A DNA stretch of 11,023 nt, from NCBI GenBank assembly GCA_949288625.1, contig CASEKZ010000096.1, positions 1 through 11,023 of the forward strand, written 5' to 3'. This document shows positions 1-7,059 of the stretch, one piece after another; positions within the stretch are counted from its first letter, which is position 1, and each line of letters opens with the position of its first letter. Origin of the DNA: an uncultured bacterium (lineage in GTDB: Bacteria; Bacillota_I; Bacilli_A; RF39; UBA660). The notes under the pieces are model-generated. The model had not been told where the DNA came from and did no database searches. It saw only the letters and a list, made by a program, of their open reading frames with translations. Made by a program: the position numbers and the translations under genes.

Positions 1-1196
1 TAATTAATACTTGTACGGTTACGAATACAAGTGACCAAAAATCAAGAAAAATAATTAGGCAAGCAAGAAAGAAAAATAATTATGCAACAGTAGCGGTAAT
101 GGGCTGTTTTTCTCAAATAAGAGAAAATGATGATGCTATTTTAGATTACGTAGACGTTGTAATTGGTAACAATGATAAAAGTAAAATAGTAGACTTAATA
201 GAAGAATATATAAAAAACAAGAAAAAAATACTTAATGTAAAAGATATTAATAATTCCTCATTTGATGATATGGAAATAGATTCATTTAAAACAAGAACAA
301 GAGCTTTGGTTAAAATAGAAGATGGTTGTGAAAACTTTTGTTCTTACTGCATAATTCCTTACGTAAGAGGAAAGGTAAGAAGTAAGGATCCTAAAAAAGT
401 AATAGAAGAAGTCAAAAAATTAGTATCTAATGGTTATAAAGAAATCGTTTTAACTGGTATTCATACTGGTCATTATGGAGCTGATTTAACAAATTATGAT
501 TTTAGTGATCTACTAAGTGAGCTAGAAAAAATAGATGGATTAGATAGAATTAGAATATCATCAATTGAAATAACTGAGTTAAACGATAAGTTTTTAAACG
601 TTTTATCACGTTCTAAGAAAATAGTTAACCATATACACATCCCGCTTCAAGCTGGTAGTGATAAAACATTAAAAAAGATGAATAGAAAATACGATACCAA
701 TTACTTTTTAGATAAAATAAATAAAATAAGAAAAATAAGACCTGATATGGCTGTTACAACCGACGTTATTGTTGGTTTTCCAGGTGAGACTAATGAAGAT
801 TTTAACGAAACCTTAAAGTTTGTAAATAAAGTTAATTTTTCAGGTGGACACGTATTTCCTTTTTCTTCTAGAAGGGGTACTCCAGCTTCTAAAATGACTA
901 ATCAATTAACTAAAGAAGAAAAACATACAAGATGTAAAAAACTAATTAGTGTTTTTAATAAATTAGAAGAAAACTACTATAAAAAACACGTAGATAACAC
1001 AGTAATTGTTATTCCAGAAACTTATGAAAATGGTTATTTAATTGGTCATACTGATAACTATTTAAAAGTTAAGTTTGAGGGGTTAAAAAAGTTAATAGGA
1101 ACAGAAGTAAAAGTAAAATTATATGAGTATAAAGATAACGTTTTAATTGGTAAAATCGTATTGCAAAGGTGGCGTTATAATGGATACATATATTAA
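1..1196 (+). CDS. mtaB: tRNA (N6-threonylcarbamoyladenosine(37)-C2)-methylthiotransferase MtaB, 5'-truncated
   Basis: Radical-SAM methylthiotransferase that adds a methylthio group to t6A37 of tRNAs reading ANN codons, in the cytoplasm. The frame is open from base 3, so the ATG at 99 is internal and the real start lies before the window. The fragment has 397 codons; from the usual family length, roughly 40-50 residues are missing. The N-terminal UPF0004 domain shows Cys4 in NTCTVTN and Cys35 in MGC. The motif NTCTVTNTSDQKSR is typical of MtaB rather than MiaB or RimO. The radical-SAM cluster ligands are C109, C113 and C116 (CENFCSYC), followed by a partly degenerate HIPLQAGSD motif. The last ~60 residues look like a TRAM RNA-binding domain. 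The stop codon lies inside recD2 (17-nt overlap), which suggests co-transcription and coupling. Family assignment is secure. Confidence 0.93.
   Translation, partial: INTCTVTNTSDQKSRKIIRQARKKNNYATVAVMGCFSQIRENDDAILDYVDVVIGNNDKSKIVDLIEEYIKNKKKILNVKDINNSSFDDMEIDSFKTRTRALVKIEDGCENFCSYCIIPYVRGKVRSKDPKKVIEEVKKLVSNGYKEIVLTGIHTGHYGADLTNYDFSDLLSELEKIDGLDRIRISSIEITELNDKFLNVLSRSKKIVNHIHIPLQAGSDKTLKKMNRKYDTNYFLDKINKIRKIRPDMAVTTDVIVGFPGETNEDFNETLKFVNKVNFSGGHVFPFSSRRGTPASKMTNQLTKEEKHTRCKKLISVFNKLEENYYKKHVDNTVIVIPETYENGYLIGHTDNYLKVKFEGLKKLIGTEVKVKLYEYKDNVLIGKIVLQRWRYNGYIY
1165..1172 (+). promoter_or_regulatory. Ribosome binding site that fixes the recD2 start
   Basis: AAAGGTGG lies 7 nt before the ATG at 1180, within the 3' end of mtaB. 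An in-frame TTG at 1147 would add 11 residues but has no Shine-Dalgarno site and would extend the protein past the normal family N-terminus. The ATG at 1180 is therefore preferred. Confidence 0.75.
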
Positions 1197-3366
1197 AGGA
1201 AGCTATAAAAGAAAAATATTTACATCAAATGATGGTTTTACGGTTGGATTAATAAAAATAAAAGAAACAAATGATCAAGATTTAATTGATTATGTTGGCA
1301 AGTTATTTACTTTTACAGGTTTGTTTGCTGATCTTAAGATAGATGAAAACTACGTGTTTTATGGTAACGTAATAGATAATCCTAAATATGGTATTCAGTA
1401 TAAAGTAAATAAATATGAAGTTATAATGCCAAATGATAAAGATGGTTTAATTCTTTTTTTATCTAGTGATATATTTCCAGGGATAGGAGAGGTAACTGCT
1501 AAATTAATAGTAGATACCTTGGGTAATGATGTTTTAAACAAAATAATAGATAATTATGAGAATCTGCTTGTTGTACCTAAAATGACGGTAAAAAAAGCAG
1601 AAGAAATACAAAAAAGGTTACTTAAGTATAATGAGAGTTTTGAGACGGTTGTTTATTTAACTAATTTTGGTTTTAACATGAAAGATGCACTTAAAATATA
1701 TAATCATTACTTAGAAGACACGATTAGGGTAATAGAAAATAATCCATATGAATTAATCGATACGATAGATGGAATAACGTTTTTAAAAATAGATGGGTTA
1801 AAAGATAAAACAAAAATCAAAGAAAACGACGAAAGAAGAGTTTTGGCGCTTATTATTTACGTAATGCAAAACTTATGCTTTCAAACTGGAGATACTTACT
1901 TATCTTTTGATTTAATCAAAAATGGTGTTAATGTTTTTTATCAAGATAAAATGAGTGATGATACTTTAAGTTATTATTTAATAGAATTAAATAGTTTGGG
2001 TAAAATAATAATAGAAAATGATAAATACGTTTTGTATAATTATTATAAGAATGAAGATTATATAAGTAATTCGTGTTATTATTTAGCAAATAAAGAAGAT
2101 GCTAAAATTAAAAACATTGATTTAGAAATCGAACGATTAGAACGTTTTTTTGAAATTAGTTACAACGACGAACAAAAAAGGGCAATAAAGCAGGCTTTAG
2201 TTAAGAATTTTTCAATTATAACTGGAGGACCTGGTACTGGAAAGACCACCATTATTAAAGGAATAGTTCAGCTTTATAAAATAATTACTGGTTTTTCTTA
2301 CGAAAAATTAACGCAACGATTAGTTCTTTTAGCACCAACTGGTAGGGCGGCGAAAAGAATGAGTGAAGCATGTTTATATCCGGCATCAACCATTCATCGT
2401 TATTTAAAATGGAATAAAGAAACGGGAGAGTTTTATTATAATGAACGAAATAAAGTCTCAGCTCAGTTCGTAATCGTTGATGAAACTAGTATGATTGATG
2501 TTGATCTTTTAGCTAATTTCTTTAAAGCCTTGCCTAAAAACGTTAAACTTGTGTTTATAGGTGATTATAATCAGCTAGAAAGCGTGGGGCCTGGTAACGT
2601 CTTAAAGGATATAATTGAATCTGATGTTGTTAATACTATTTTCTTAAAAGAAATATATCGTCAAGGTCAAAATTCTTTTATTACCGAGCTTGCTTACGAA
2701 GTAAACAACGGTGAATTAGACGAATCGTTTTTAAATAAAAAAGATGATTATAACTTTATCAAATGTTCAGTCGATGATGTTTTAAAAGTAACTTGTATGG
2801 TTGCAAAACGAGCCGTGGAAAAAGGTTATGATTTAAAAAACGTGCAAGTTTTAGCACCAGTATATAAAGGAATTAATGGAATTGACAACTTAAATAGAGT
2901 TTTACAAAGTATTTTTAACCCAAAAAGTGATAATAAAAAAGAAACTTATGATGCTGACGTTACGTTTCGAGAAGGAGATAAAATTTTACAGCTTGAAAAC
3001 ATGCCTGATGTAAACGTTTTTAATGGTGATATTGGTTTTATTGAAAAAATAGATAAAAATGAAATGACCATTAATTTTGATGGTAATAAAGTTAAGTATA
3101 CAAAAAAAGAATATAAGGTTATTAAACATGGTTATGCAATAAGTATTCATAAAGCACAAGGAAGTGAGTTTGATATCGTTATAATGCCCGTTACACCATC
3201 TTATTATGGCATGCTTTATCGTAAAATAGTGTATACCGGAATAACAAGAGCTAAAAAATCACTTACTTTAATTGGGGATCCTACGTCTTTTTTTAAAGCT
3301 GTTTATAACAAAGGAAATAAACAAAGAAAAACACTTTTAAAACAAATGCTTATAAATAACATTTAG
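1180..3366 (+). CDS. recD2: RecD2-type ATP-dependent 5'-3' DNA helicase
   Basis: SF1B helicase of the RecD2/YrrC family, which works without RecBC and is linked to DNA repair and replication-fork maintenance. The 728-residue length fits the family (about 700-800). An N-terminal OB-like region is followed by a helix-hairpin-helix segment around residues 98-110 (FPGIGEVTAK). The helicase core follows: Walker A GGPGTGKTT at 349-357, Walker B VIVDETS with D434/E435, motif III FIGDYNQLESVGPG, motif V ISIHKAQGSEFD near 654-665, and motif VI GITRAKK with the presumed arginine finger R690. All catalytic motifs look intact. It overlaps mtaB by 17 nt. In Bacillus the homologue yrrC also lies upstream of alaS in the same general region, which matches the layout here. 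No convincing terminator directly follows; the nearest hairpin is at 3402-3422. Confidence 0.95.
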   Translation: MDTYIKGSYKRKIFTSNDGFTVGLIKIKETNDQDLIDYVGKLFTFTGLFADLKIDENYVFYGNVIDNPKYGIQYKVNKYEVIMPNDKDGLILFLSSDIFPGIGEVTAKLIVDTLGNDVLNKIIDNYENLLVVPKMTVKKAEEIQKRLLKYNESFETVVYLTNFGFNMKDALKIYNHYLEDTIRVIENNPYELIDTIDGITFLKIDGLKDKTKIKENDERRVLALIIYVMQNLCFQTGDTYLSFDLIKNGVNVFYQDKMSDDTLSYYLIELNSLGKIIIENDKYVLYNYYKNEDYISNSCYYLANKEDAKIKNIDLEIERLERFFEISYNDEQKRAIKQALVKNFSIITGGPGTGKTTIIKGIVQLYKIITGFSYEKLTQRLVLLAPTGRAAKRMSEACLYPASTIHRYLKWNKETGEFYYNERNKVSAQFVIVDETSMIDVDLLANFFKALPKNVKLVFIGDYNQLESVGPGNVLKDIIESDVVNTIFLKEIYRQGQNSFITELAYEVNNGELDESFLNKKDDYNFIKCSVDDVLKVTCMVAKRAVEKGYDLKNVQVLAPVYKGINGIDNLNRVLQSIFNPKSDNKKETYDADVTFREGDKILQLENMPDVNVFNGDIGFIEKIDKNEMTINFDGNKVKYTKKEYKVIKHGYAISIHKAQGSEFDIVIMPVTPSYYGMLYRKIVYTGITRAKKSLTLIGDPTSFFKAVYNKGNKQRKTLLKQMLINNI

Positions 3367-3401
3367 TTGTATATTTAAAATAAAAATTAGTCATATTAAT
3401 A

Positions 3402-3422
3402 ATGGCACGATTCATGTGCCAT
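3402..3422. repeat. Perfect 7-bp inverted repeat upstream of the microprotein gene
   Basis: ATGGCAC (3402-3408) and GTGCCAT (3416-3422) are exact reverse complements separated by a 7-nt loop. A T-run (3431-3436) follows only after another 8 nt, so the spacing is poor for an intrinsic terminator. It could be a weak recD2 terminator, a 5'-UTR hairpin of the gene starting at 3454, or a dyad operator. I see no convincing promoter in 3367-3440 that would settle this. Confidence 0.55.
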
Positions 3423-3453
3423 AAATCATATTTTTTAAGTAGAGGTGATTTAA

Positions 3454-3618
3454 ATGAAAGCATTAAATAATCTTGGATGGATGCTTTTAGGAGTTGCCGT
3501 AGGATCAGGAGCACTTTATTGTTATAACGAATGCTCATGTAACGGAGGAATAAAGCAAACGATAAATAAGGTTAAGAAAAACGCAAGCGAAAAACTTGAA
3601 AATATGATGGAAAAATAG
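3454..3618 (+). CDS. 54-residue single-pass membrane microprotein with CxxxCxC cluster
   Basis: Not assigned to a characterised family. The ATG at 3454 is preceded by AGAGGTGAT (3441-3449), a good ribosome binding site, and the frame ends at TAG 3616-3618. Residues ~4-24 form a short Gly-rich hydrophobic segment (LNNLGWMLLGVAVGSGALY). Three cysteines follow at the membrane edge, C23, C27 and C29, then a Lys/Asn/Glu-rich likely amphipathic helix (34-54). The overall plan, a membrane anchor plus a basic helical tail, recalls small YtxH-like proteins, but the cysteine cluster is not part of that pattern and I claim no homology. A strong terminator starts 18 nt after the stop, so this looks like its own small unit or the last gene after recD2. 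An antisense frame over the same bases is a shadow. Confidence 0.72.
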   Translation: MKALNNLGWMLLGVAVGSGALYCYNECSCNGGIKQTINKVKKNASEKLENMMEK

Positions 3619-3636
3619 TTTCTTAAAAGGAACTGG

Positions 3637-3667
3637 TAGCAACTTTATTTAAGTTGCTATTTTTTTT
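3637..3667 (+). terminator. Rho-independent terminator after the microprotein gene
   Basis: Perfect 9-bp stem TAGCAACTT (3637-3645) / AAGTTGCTA (3651-3659) with a 5-nt loop and a run of eight T (3660-3667). It separates the recD2/microprotein transcripts from the DUF308 unit. Confidence 0.92.
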
Positions 3668-3688
3668 AACATATTATAAGAATATGTT

Positions 3689-3716
3689 TTGAAAAATTAG
3701 AACTTTGTATTATAAT
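3689..3716 (+). promoter_or_regulatory. Sigma-A-type promoter for the DUF308 gene
   Basis: -35 TTGAAA (3689-3694), 16-bp spacer, perfect -10 TATAAT (3711-3716). It lies just after a terminator. The predicted transcription start near 3723 leaves an approximately 18-nt leader that just includes the ribosome binding site. Confidence 0.75.
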
Positions 3717-3724
3717 GTAAATAT

Positions 3725-3731
3725 AAAGGAG
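3725..3731 (+). promoter_or_regulatory. Ribosome binding site that fixes the DUF308 gene start
   Basis: AAAGGAG sits 9 nt before the ATG at 3741. A longer in-frame reading from TTG 3705 would begin upstream of the -10 box, so it would not be on the mRNA. The ATG at 3741 is the start. Confidence 0.8.
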
Positions 3732-3740
3732 TGTTTACTT

Positions 3741-4301
3741 ATGGAAAACAAAATAAAAAGAACTTTTAATACAAACCTTGTTATTTCTTTTTTCTTCGTG
3801 ATTGTTGGTTTATTTTTATTTATTAAACCAGATACTACTATTTCGGTTATATCATACTCCATCGGTGGTATTTTACTTGCAAGTGGTATATATTCATGTT
3901 ATAAATATTTTTCAGTTCAAAGTATTGGTAGCGTGTTTAATTTTGAACTTGTTTATGGGGTATTACTTTCTTTAGGAGGTATATTTCTAATATTTAACCC
4001 TCATGCTTTAGCTAGCTTGTTTCCGATAATTCTTGGATTATGGATAATAGTAAACAGCGTAACTAAGTTTCAATACGCTCTTGTTTTAAAGAAAGTAAAA
4101 AACGAAGACTGGGTATATACATGTTTAATATCAGTGCTAACTTTAGTATGGGGAATAGTACTTTTGTATAATCCTTTTGAAAGTGCTCTTTTAATTACCC
4201 AAATAATAGGTATATTCATAATCGTATATGCCGTACTTGATATAGTGGATAACTTTATAATAAGAAAAAACTTAAATGATATATTAGATGCTTTTAAATA
4301 A
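3741..4301 (+). CDS. HdeD/DUF308-like integral membrane protein
   Basis: A 186-residue polytopic membrane protein with six predicted helices, at roughly 12-28, 34-57, 68-85, 91-108, 125-143 and 150-170. It is built as three two-helix hairpins. A Pro-containing turn recurs after the odd helices (KP 29-30, NP 86-87, NP 144-145), which is the repeat pattern of the DUF308/HdeD family. Family members include acid-resistance protein HdeD of enterobacteria, but the molecular function is poorly defined and I infer none here. The C-terminal ~15 residues are a charged cytosolic tail. It has its own promoter and begins a unit with the pilin-leader gene 35 nt downstream; no terminator lies between them. 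Confidence 0.8.
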   Translation: MENKIKRTFNTNLVISFFFVIVGLFLFIKPDTTISVISYSIGGILLASGIYSCYKYFSVQSIGSVFNFELVYGVLLSLGGIFLIFNPHALASLFPIILGLWIIVNSVTKFQYALVLKKVKNEDWVYTCLISVLTLVWGIVLLYNPFESALLITQIIGIFIIVYAVLDIVDNFIIRKNLNDILDAFK

Positions 4302-4336
4302 GTAAATAGTGATATTATAATAATAGGTGGTGTTAT

Positions 4337-6226
4337 ATGAAAAAGAAAAATGGATTTACTTTGGTTGAATTATTAGTTACGATAGCGATAATGATATCAA
4401 TACTAACAATAGCAATAGTAAGTATTACTAAGATAAGTGAAGGAATAAAAAAACAATCATATGAATCAGTAAAAAGTCAAGTTATAACAGCTGCGGAAGA
4501 ATATCTAAGTACCAATAGTTATTATATTGATACTATAAATGGTGGCAGTAATGTTCAAATATCAGTAGGTGAATTAGTATCAAATGATTATTTAAATCCG
4601 GTAACTAACCCAATTACTGGTAAAAGAATAAATGAATGTTCATATGTAGAAATAAAACAAGATAAGAAAAAAAAATCGGGATTATCATATACATTTAGTG
4701 AAAATGATGGGGAGTGTCCTGCAAATAATTTTGTTACAGTTAAACCTGGAATTGTAATAGGTGATTTAGAAATTGAGCCAATAGGTACCAAAGGAAATGA
4801 AGATTGGTATAAAAGAAACCCGGAATATGAAGAATCTACTATTAATGAATCAGGTAGTGAAAACAATAATTCACTTAATATTACAGCGGATAATGTACAT
4901 GAATATACGCCTGGTGTTGCAGTTAAATTAACTGCTAGTGTTGATAATAGTAATTATTATATAGGAACTATAACGGCAAGTGATGTTGATGAAAGCACTA
5001 ACGACTGGATCGTTTATGATTCATTAACTTCTACAGAACAAGCTAATGAAATTATCGCTTATGATATTAAATCATATAAAAATTCTACAACTAAAGTTGG
5101 TAAGAGTGTTAAATATACTGTTTCATATTTCAATAATGATGATCCAAAAGATATAATTAAAATAAGTAAACAAATTAATGATGTAAAAGTAGATGTTGAT
5201 CCTCCAAGTTGTAGTGTAAAGGTTATTGGTGGTACCATTACTAATGGTAATAATACAAATTATTATTGCTATGAGCTGGATTGGTTTGGTTGGTTTAGTG
5301 TTTGCCCATCAGCTTACATTTCAAATTCCGAAGTTGGAAGTGGTATAGATAGCACTAAAACAATAACGAATAACAACGGAGAAAGTGTGTCTAATGATTT
5401 AAGTTTATATATGCTAGCTCATCGTGAAGACGATAATACTAATATTGAAAGGCAATTATTTGATATTGCCGGTAATAAAGGAAATTGTTCATGGTCTGGG
5501 GAAATTTTAGTAGCAAACCTTGTCAGTGATATTATAGATGTAATAAAGAAACTCATAGAAGATAATGTAAAATATTGTGGCAATACTATAGGAGAGTCTA
5601 CCACATGGAGAAAGGGTAAAGTACAAATTACACAAAAATATGTAAATGTAAATGGTGAAGATTTAGACGAGGATATAAGTAAAACTTTTAGTGATTCTAC
5701 TGAAACCGATAGGATTTGTAACGGACTTACTACATGTTGTACTGTTAATGTTTATGTAGATAATGATCCTCCATATTTTACGAAAGATAAATCACATGTT
5801 TATTTAACGCAATGGGATAATAATGGTAGGCTACTTGGGAAACGAGAAATAAAACTTTCCGGAGAAGATGGTAATTATTCTGCCGATGTTTGTTTAATAA
5901 ATATTAGTGCTGGTAGATTTTCTATAACTGGAATGAATCCTTACGCAAGAGATGATCATAGCGGTATAAATAAATCAACGTTTAAAGCAGTTAAGAGTGG
6001 TCCTGGTGGTTGTTTAATTAAACCTCCTAATACAAATAATCCATGCACGTATACATATACATATTATGCTAATGATAATGTTGGTAATAGAGGAAAAATT
6101 GCAACTTATACATTTAGAGTAGGTTACATAGAAAATGACCAGATTCTTAATAGAAACTATGATAGTTTTTGCAATATACATGGCCCTATTAACAAAAATA
6201 ATTATAAAAAATATTTGAATAAATAA
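4337..6226 (+). CDS. Large secreted protein with type IV prepilin-like leader and two Ig-like-type modules
   Basis: A 629-residue protein. The N-terminus MKKKNG|FTLVELLVTIAI is a class III (prepilin) leader: positive n-region, Gly-1, Phe+1, Glu+5, then a hydrophobic helix to about residue 30. A prepilin peptidase should cut after G6. Residues ~35-130 resemble a pseudopilin head with the probable disulphide pair C101/C127 (INECSY, DGECP). The rest is a Thr/Ser/Asn/Cys-rich extracellular region with two spaced motif sets: DPP 288-290, SGI 335-337 and DIAGN 376-380; then DPP 477-479, SGI 542-544 and DNVGN 580-584. This order of motifs is seen in bacterial Ig-like surface repeats. The ATG has AGGTGG 6 nt upstream. 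No peptidase, assembly ATPase or other pilin gene lies in the window, so its partners must be elsewhere. Adhesin, minor pilin and surface sensor are all possible; function is not established. Confidence 0.82.
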   Translation: MKKKNGFTLVELLVTIAIMISILTIAIVSITKISEGIKKQSYESVKSQVITAAEEYLSTNSYYIDTINGGSNVQISVGELVSNDYLNPVTNPITGKRINECSYVEIKQDKKKKSGLSYTFSENDGECPANNFVTVKPGIVIGDLEIEPIGTKGNEDWYKRNPEYEESTINESGSENNNSLNITADNVHEYTPGVAVKLTASVDNSNYYIGTITASDVDESTNDWIVYDSLTSTEQANEIIAYDIKSYKNSTTKVGKSVKYTVSYFNNDDPKDIIKISKQINDVKVDVDPPSCSVKVIGGTITNGNNTNYYCYELDWFGWFSVCPSAYISNSEVGSGIDSTKTITNNNGESVSNDLSLYMLAHREDDNTNIERQLFDIAGNKGNCSWSGEILVANLVSDIIDVIKKLIEDNVKYCGNTIGESTTWRKGKVQITQKYVNVNGEDLDEDISKTFSDSTETDRICNGLTTCCTVNVYVDNDPPYFTKDKSHVYLTQWDNNGRLLGKREIKLSGEDGNYSADVCLINISAGRFSITGMNPYARDDHSGINKSTFKAVKSGPGGCLIKPPNTNNPCTYTYTYYANDNVGNRGKIATYTFRVGYIENDQILNRNYDSFCNIHGPINKNNYKKYLNK

Positions 6227-6243
6227 TACTTTTAGTGTTTTAT

Positions 6244-6272
6244 TTGCTTTCCCAATAATTTATTGATATAAT
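6244..6272 (+). promoter_or_regulatory. Promoter of the T-box / alaS operon
   Basis: -35 TTGCTT (6244-6249), exactly 17 bp, then -10 TATAAT (6267-6272) with an extended -10 TG one base upstream (TGATATAAT). Transcription should start near 6279, directly before the T-box stem I. Confidence 0.85.
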
Positions 6273-6278
6273 AGTTTA

Positions 6279-6490
6279 TATAATTTAAGTTGATGATGAA
6301 AAATTAGTAGGTAATTATTACTTTTAAGAGAGTTATCGTATGGTGTAAGATAATAAGTTAATGTTACTCGAAGCTATTTTCTAAGACGTAGTTAATAACT
6401 ACCGGTATAAAAGCCGTTATAGAAATTAAGAATAAAATAGGATGGTACCACGAGTTAATCGTTCCTAGCGATAAACTTGGTGCCTTTTTT
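6279..6490 (+). ncRNA. T-box riboswitch leader, apparent alanine specifier
   Basis: tRNA-sensing leader that reads tRNA-Ala charging. Stem I: S-turn strands AGTA (6306-6309) and GAA (6370-6372); AG-bulge motif AGAGAG (6327-6332); a distal helix TTATC/GATAA with GGTG (6342-6345) in its loop. The base after GAA begins the triplet GCT (6373-6375), an alanine codon that matches alaS downstream. The lower helix GAAAA (6298-6302) pairs with TTTTC (6377-6381). Stem III: ATAAC 6395-6399 / GTTAT 6416-6420. The T-box AGGATGGTACCACG (6439-6452) closes the antiterminator with CGTTCCT (6460-6466). Its UGGU bulge suits a tRNA ACCA end. The competing terminator is a separate feature. The alternative register CTA (Leu) is less likely given the context. 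Confidence 0.93.
6444..6490 (+). terminator. T-box intrinsic terminator (conditional)
   Basis: GGTACCA (6444-6450) pairs with TGGTGCC (6478-6484). Inside, AGTTaATCG (6453-6461) pairs with CGATaAACT (6469-6477) apart from one A-A mismatch, with a 7-nt loop. TTTTTT (6485-6490) follows. Its 5' arm uses the T-box bases that form the antiterminator, so the two folds exclude each other. Confidence 0.92.
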
Positions 6491-6504
6491 AATAGGAGGG
6501 TATT

Positions 6505-7059
6505 ATGGAGTTAGAAAAAAAAGATGTAAAAGTATTCATTGTTGCGGGAAAGGCTAACGCAGGTAAGGATACTACTTGTGAGTTAATTGATAATTATGTT
6601 AAGCTAAAAGAAAAAAAGGTGGTTAACTTACAATTTTCTTCTTATATTAAGATGTATGCTAAGACGATATCTAATTGGAATGGTGATGAGGATACTAAGC
6701 CAAGAAGTCTTCTTCAAGAACTTGGTACGGAAGTTATCAGAAATAAAATTGATAATGAGTTTTTTATTAAAAGAATAATTGGTGATATAGAGGTTTATTC
6801 TTATTATTGTGATGTAATAACGATTAGTGATGCAAGGCTTCCTTTAGAACTTGATAGTATTAAAAACGCTTTTAAAAATGTATATAAAGTGAGGATAGAA
6901 AGACCTAGTTTTGAAAATAATTTAAATAGTAAAGAAAGAAAGCATATTACTGAGACTGCTCTTGATAATTATGATGATTATGACTATGTTTTGATAAATG
7001 ATGGTACTATTAGTGAATTAAATGATAAAGTTAAAAAAATGGTAGATGAGGTGTTATAA
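6505..7059 (+). CDS. Phage-type deoxynucleoside monophosphate kinase-like P-loop protein
   Basis: A 184-residue P-loop kinase, probably cytoplasmic, that would phosphorylate a (deoxy)nucleoside monophosphate; substrate not determined. Walker A is GKANAGKDTT at residues 15-24, with the Gly-Lys-Asp-Thr form typical of phage T4 gp1-like dNMP kinases. Further matches to that family are LLQELGTEVIR (~69-79), ISDARLPLE (107-115, compare DVRFPNE) and the tail HITE (147-150) with VLINDG (162-167). An excellent AGGAGGG (6494-6500) lies 5 nt before ATG and directly follows the T-box T-run, so it is the first gene under alanine T-box control. It abuts alaS with no gap. Homologues are common in phages and scattered in bacterial chromosomes, so acquisition is possible, but I see no phage genes around it. 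Codon choice before Val differs from alaS (see findings). Confidence 0.78.
   Translation: MELEKKDVKVFIVAGKANAGKDTTCELIDNYVKLKEKKVVNLQFSSYIKMYAKTISNWNGDEDTKPRSLLQELGTEVIRNKIDNEFFIKRIIGDIEVYSYYCDVITISDARLPLELDSIKNAFKNVYKVRIERPSFENNLNSKERKHITETALDNYDDYDYVLINDGTISELNDKVKKMVDEVL
7048..7053 (+). promoter_or_regulatory. alaS ribosome binding site inside the upstream gene
   Basis: GAGGTG is placed 6 nt before the alaS ATG at 7060 and lies in the last codons of the kinase gene, whose TAA is immediately before the ATG. This indicates translational coupling. Confidence 0.7.

Noticed and set aside
3402..3420. Possible sigma-54 promoter (TGGCAC at 3403-3408)
   Set aside because: The -12 element (TTGC-like) is absent at the needed spacing; the sequence is better explained by the dyad.
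3350..3538. Antisense open frame of 62 codons over the recD2 end and the microprotein gene
   Set aside because: It covers the dyad and the ribosome binding site of a better-supported + strand gene, has no ribosome binding site I can see, and its product looks like random low-complexity translation.
4293..4321. Possible internal promoter TTTAAA-N17-TATAAT before the pilin-leader gene
   Set aside because: The -35 is weak and the implied start near 4328 would cut into the ribosome binding site (4325-4330).
4588..4866. Antisense open frames inside the pilin-leader, alaS and mltG regions (also at 5419-5604, 8260-8541, 8898-9128 and 9583-9864) and a + frame at 7634-7825
   Set aside because: All lie within well-supported genes in other frames, with no family motifs; they are expected by chance.
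6221..6245. AT-only hairpin after the pilin-leader gene as a terminator
   Set aside because: The stem is almost all A-T with a mismatch, no T-run follows, and it overlaps the -35 box of the T-box promoter.
6373..6376. Leucine specifier (CTA) in the T-box instead of alanine (GCT)
   Set aside because: GCT directly follows the GAA of the S-turn and agrees with alaS downstream; CTA would need a one-base shift and has no context support.
6505..7059. Prophage remnant suggested by the phage-type kinase
   Set aside because: No integrase, attachment repeats or structural genes are nearby, and the gene is tightly embedded in the alaS operon.
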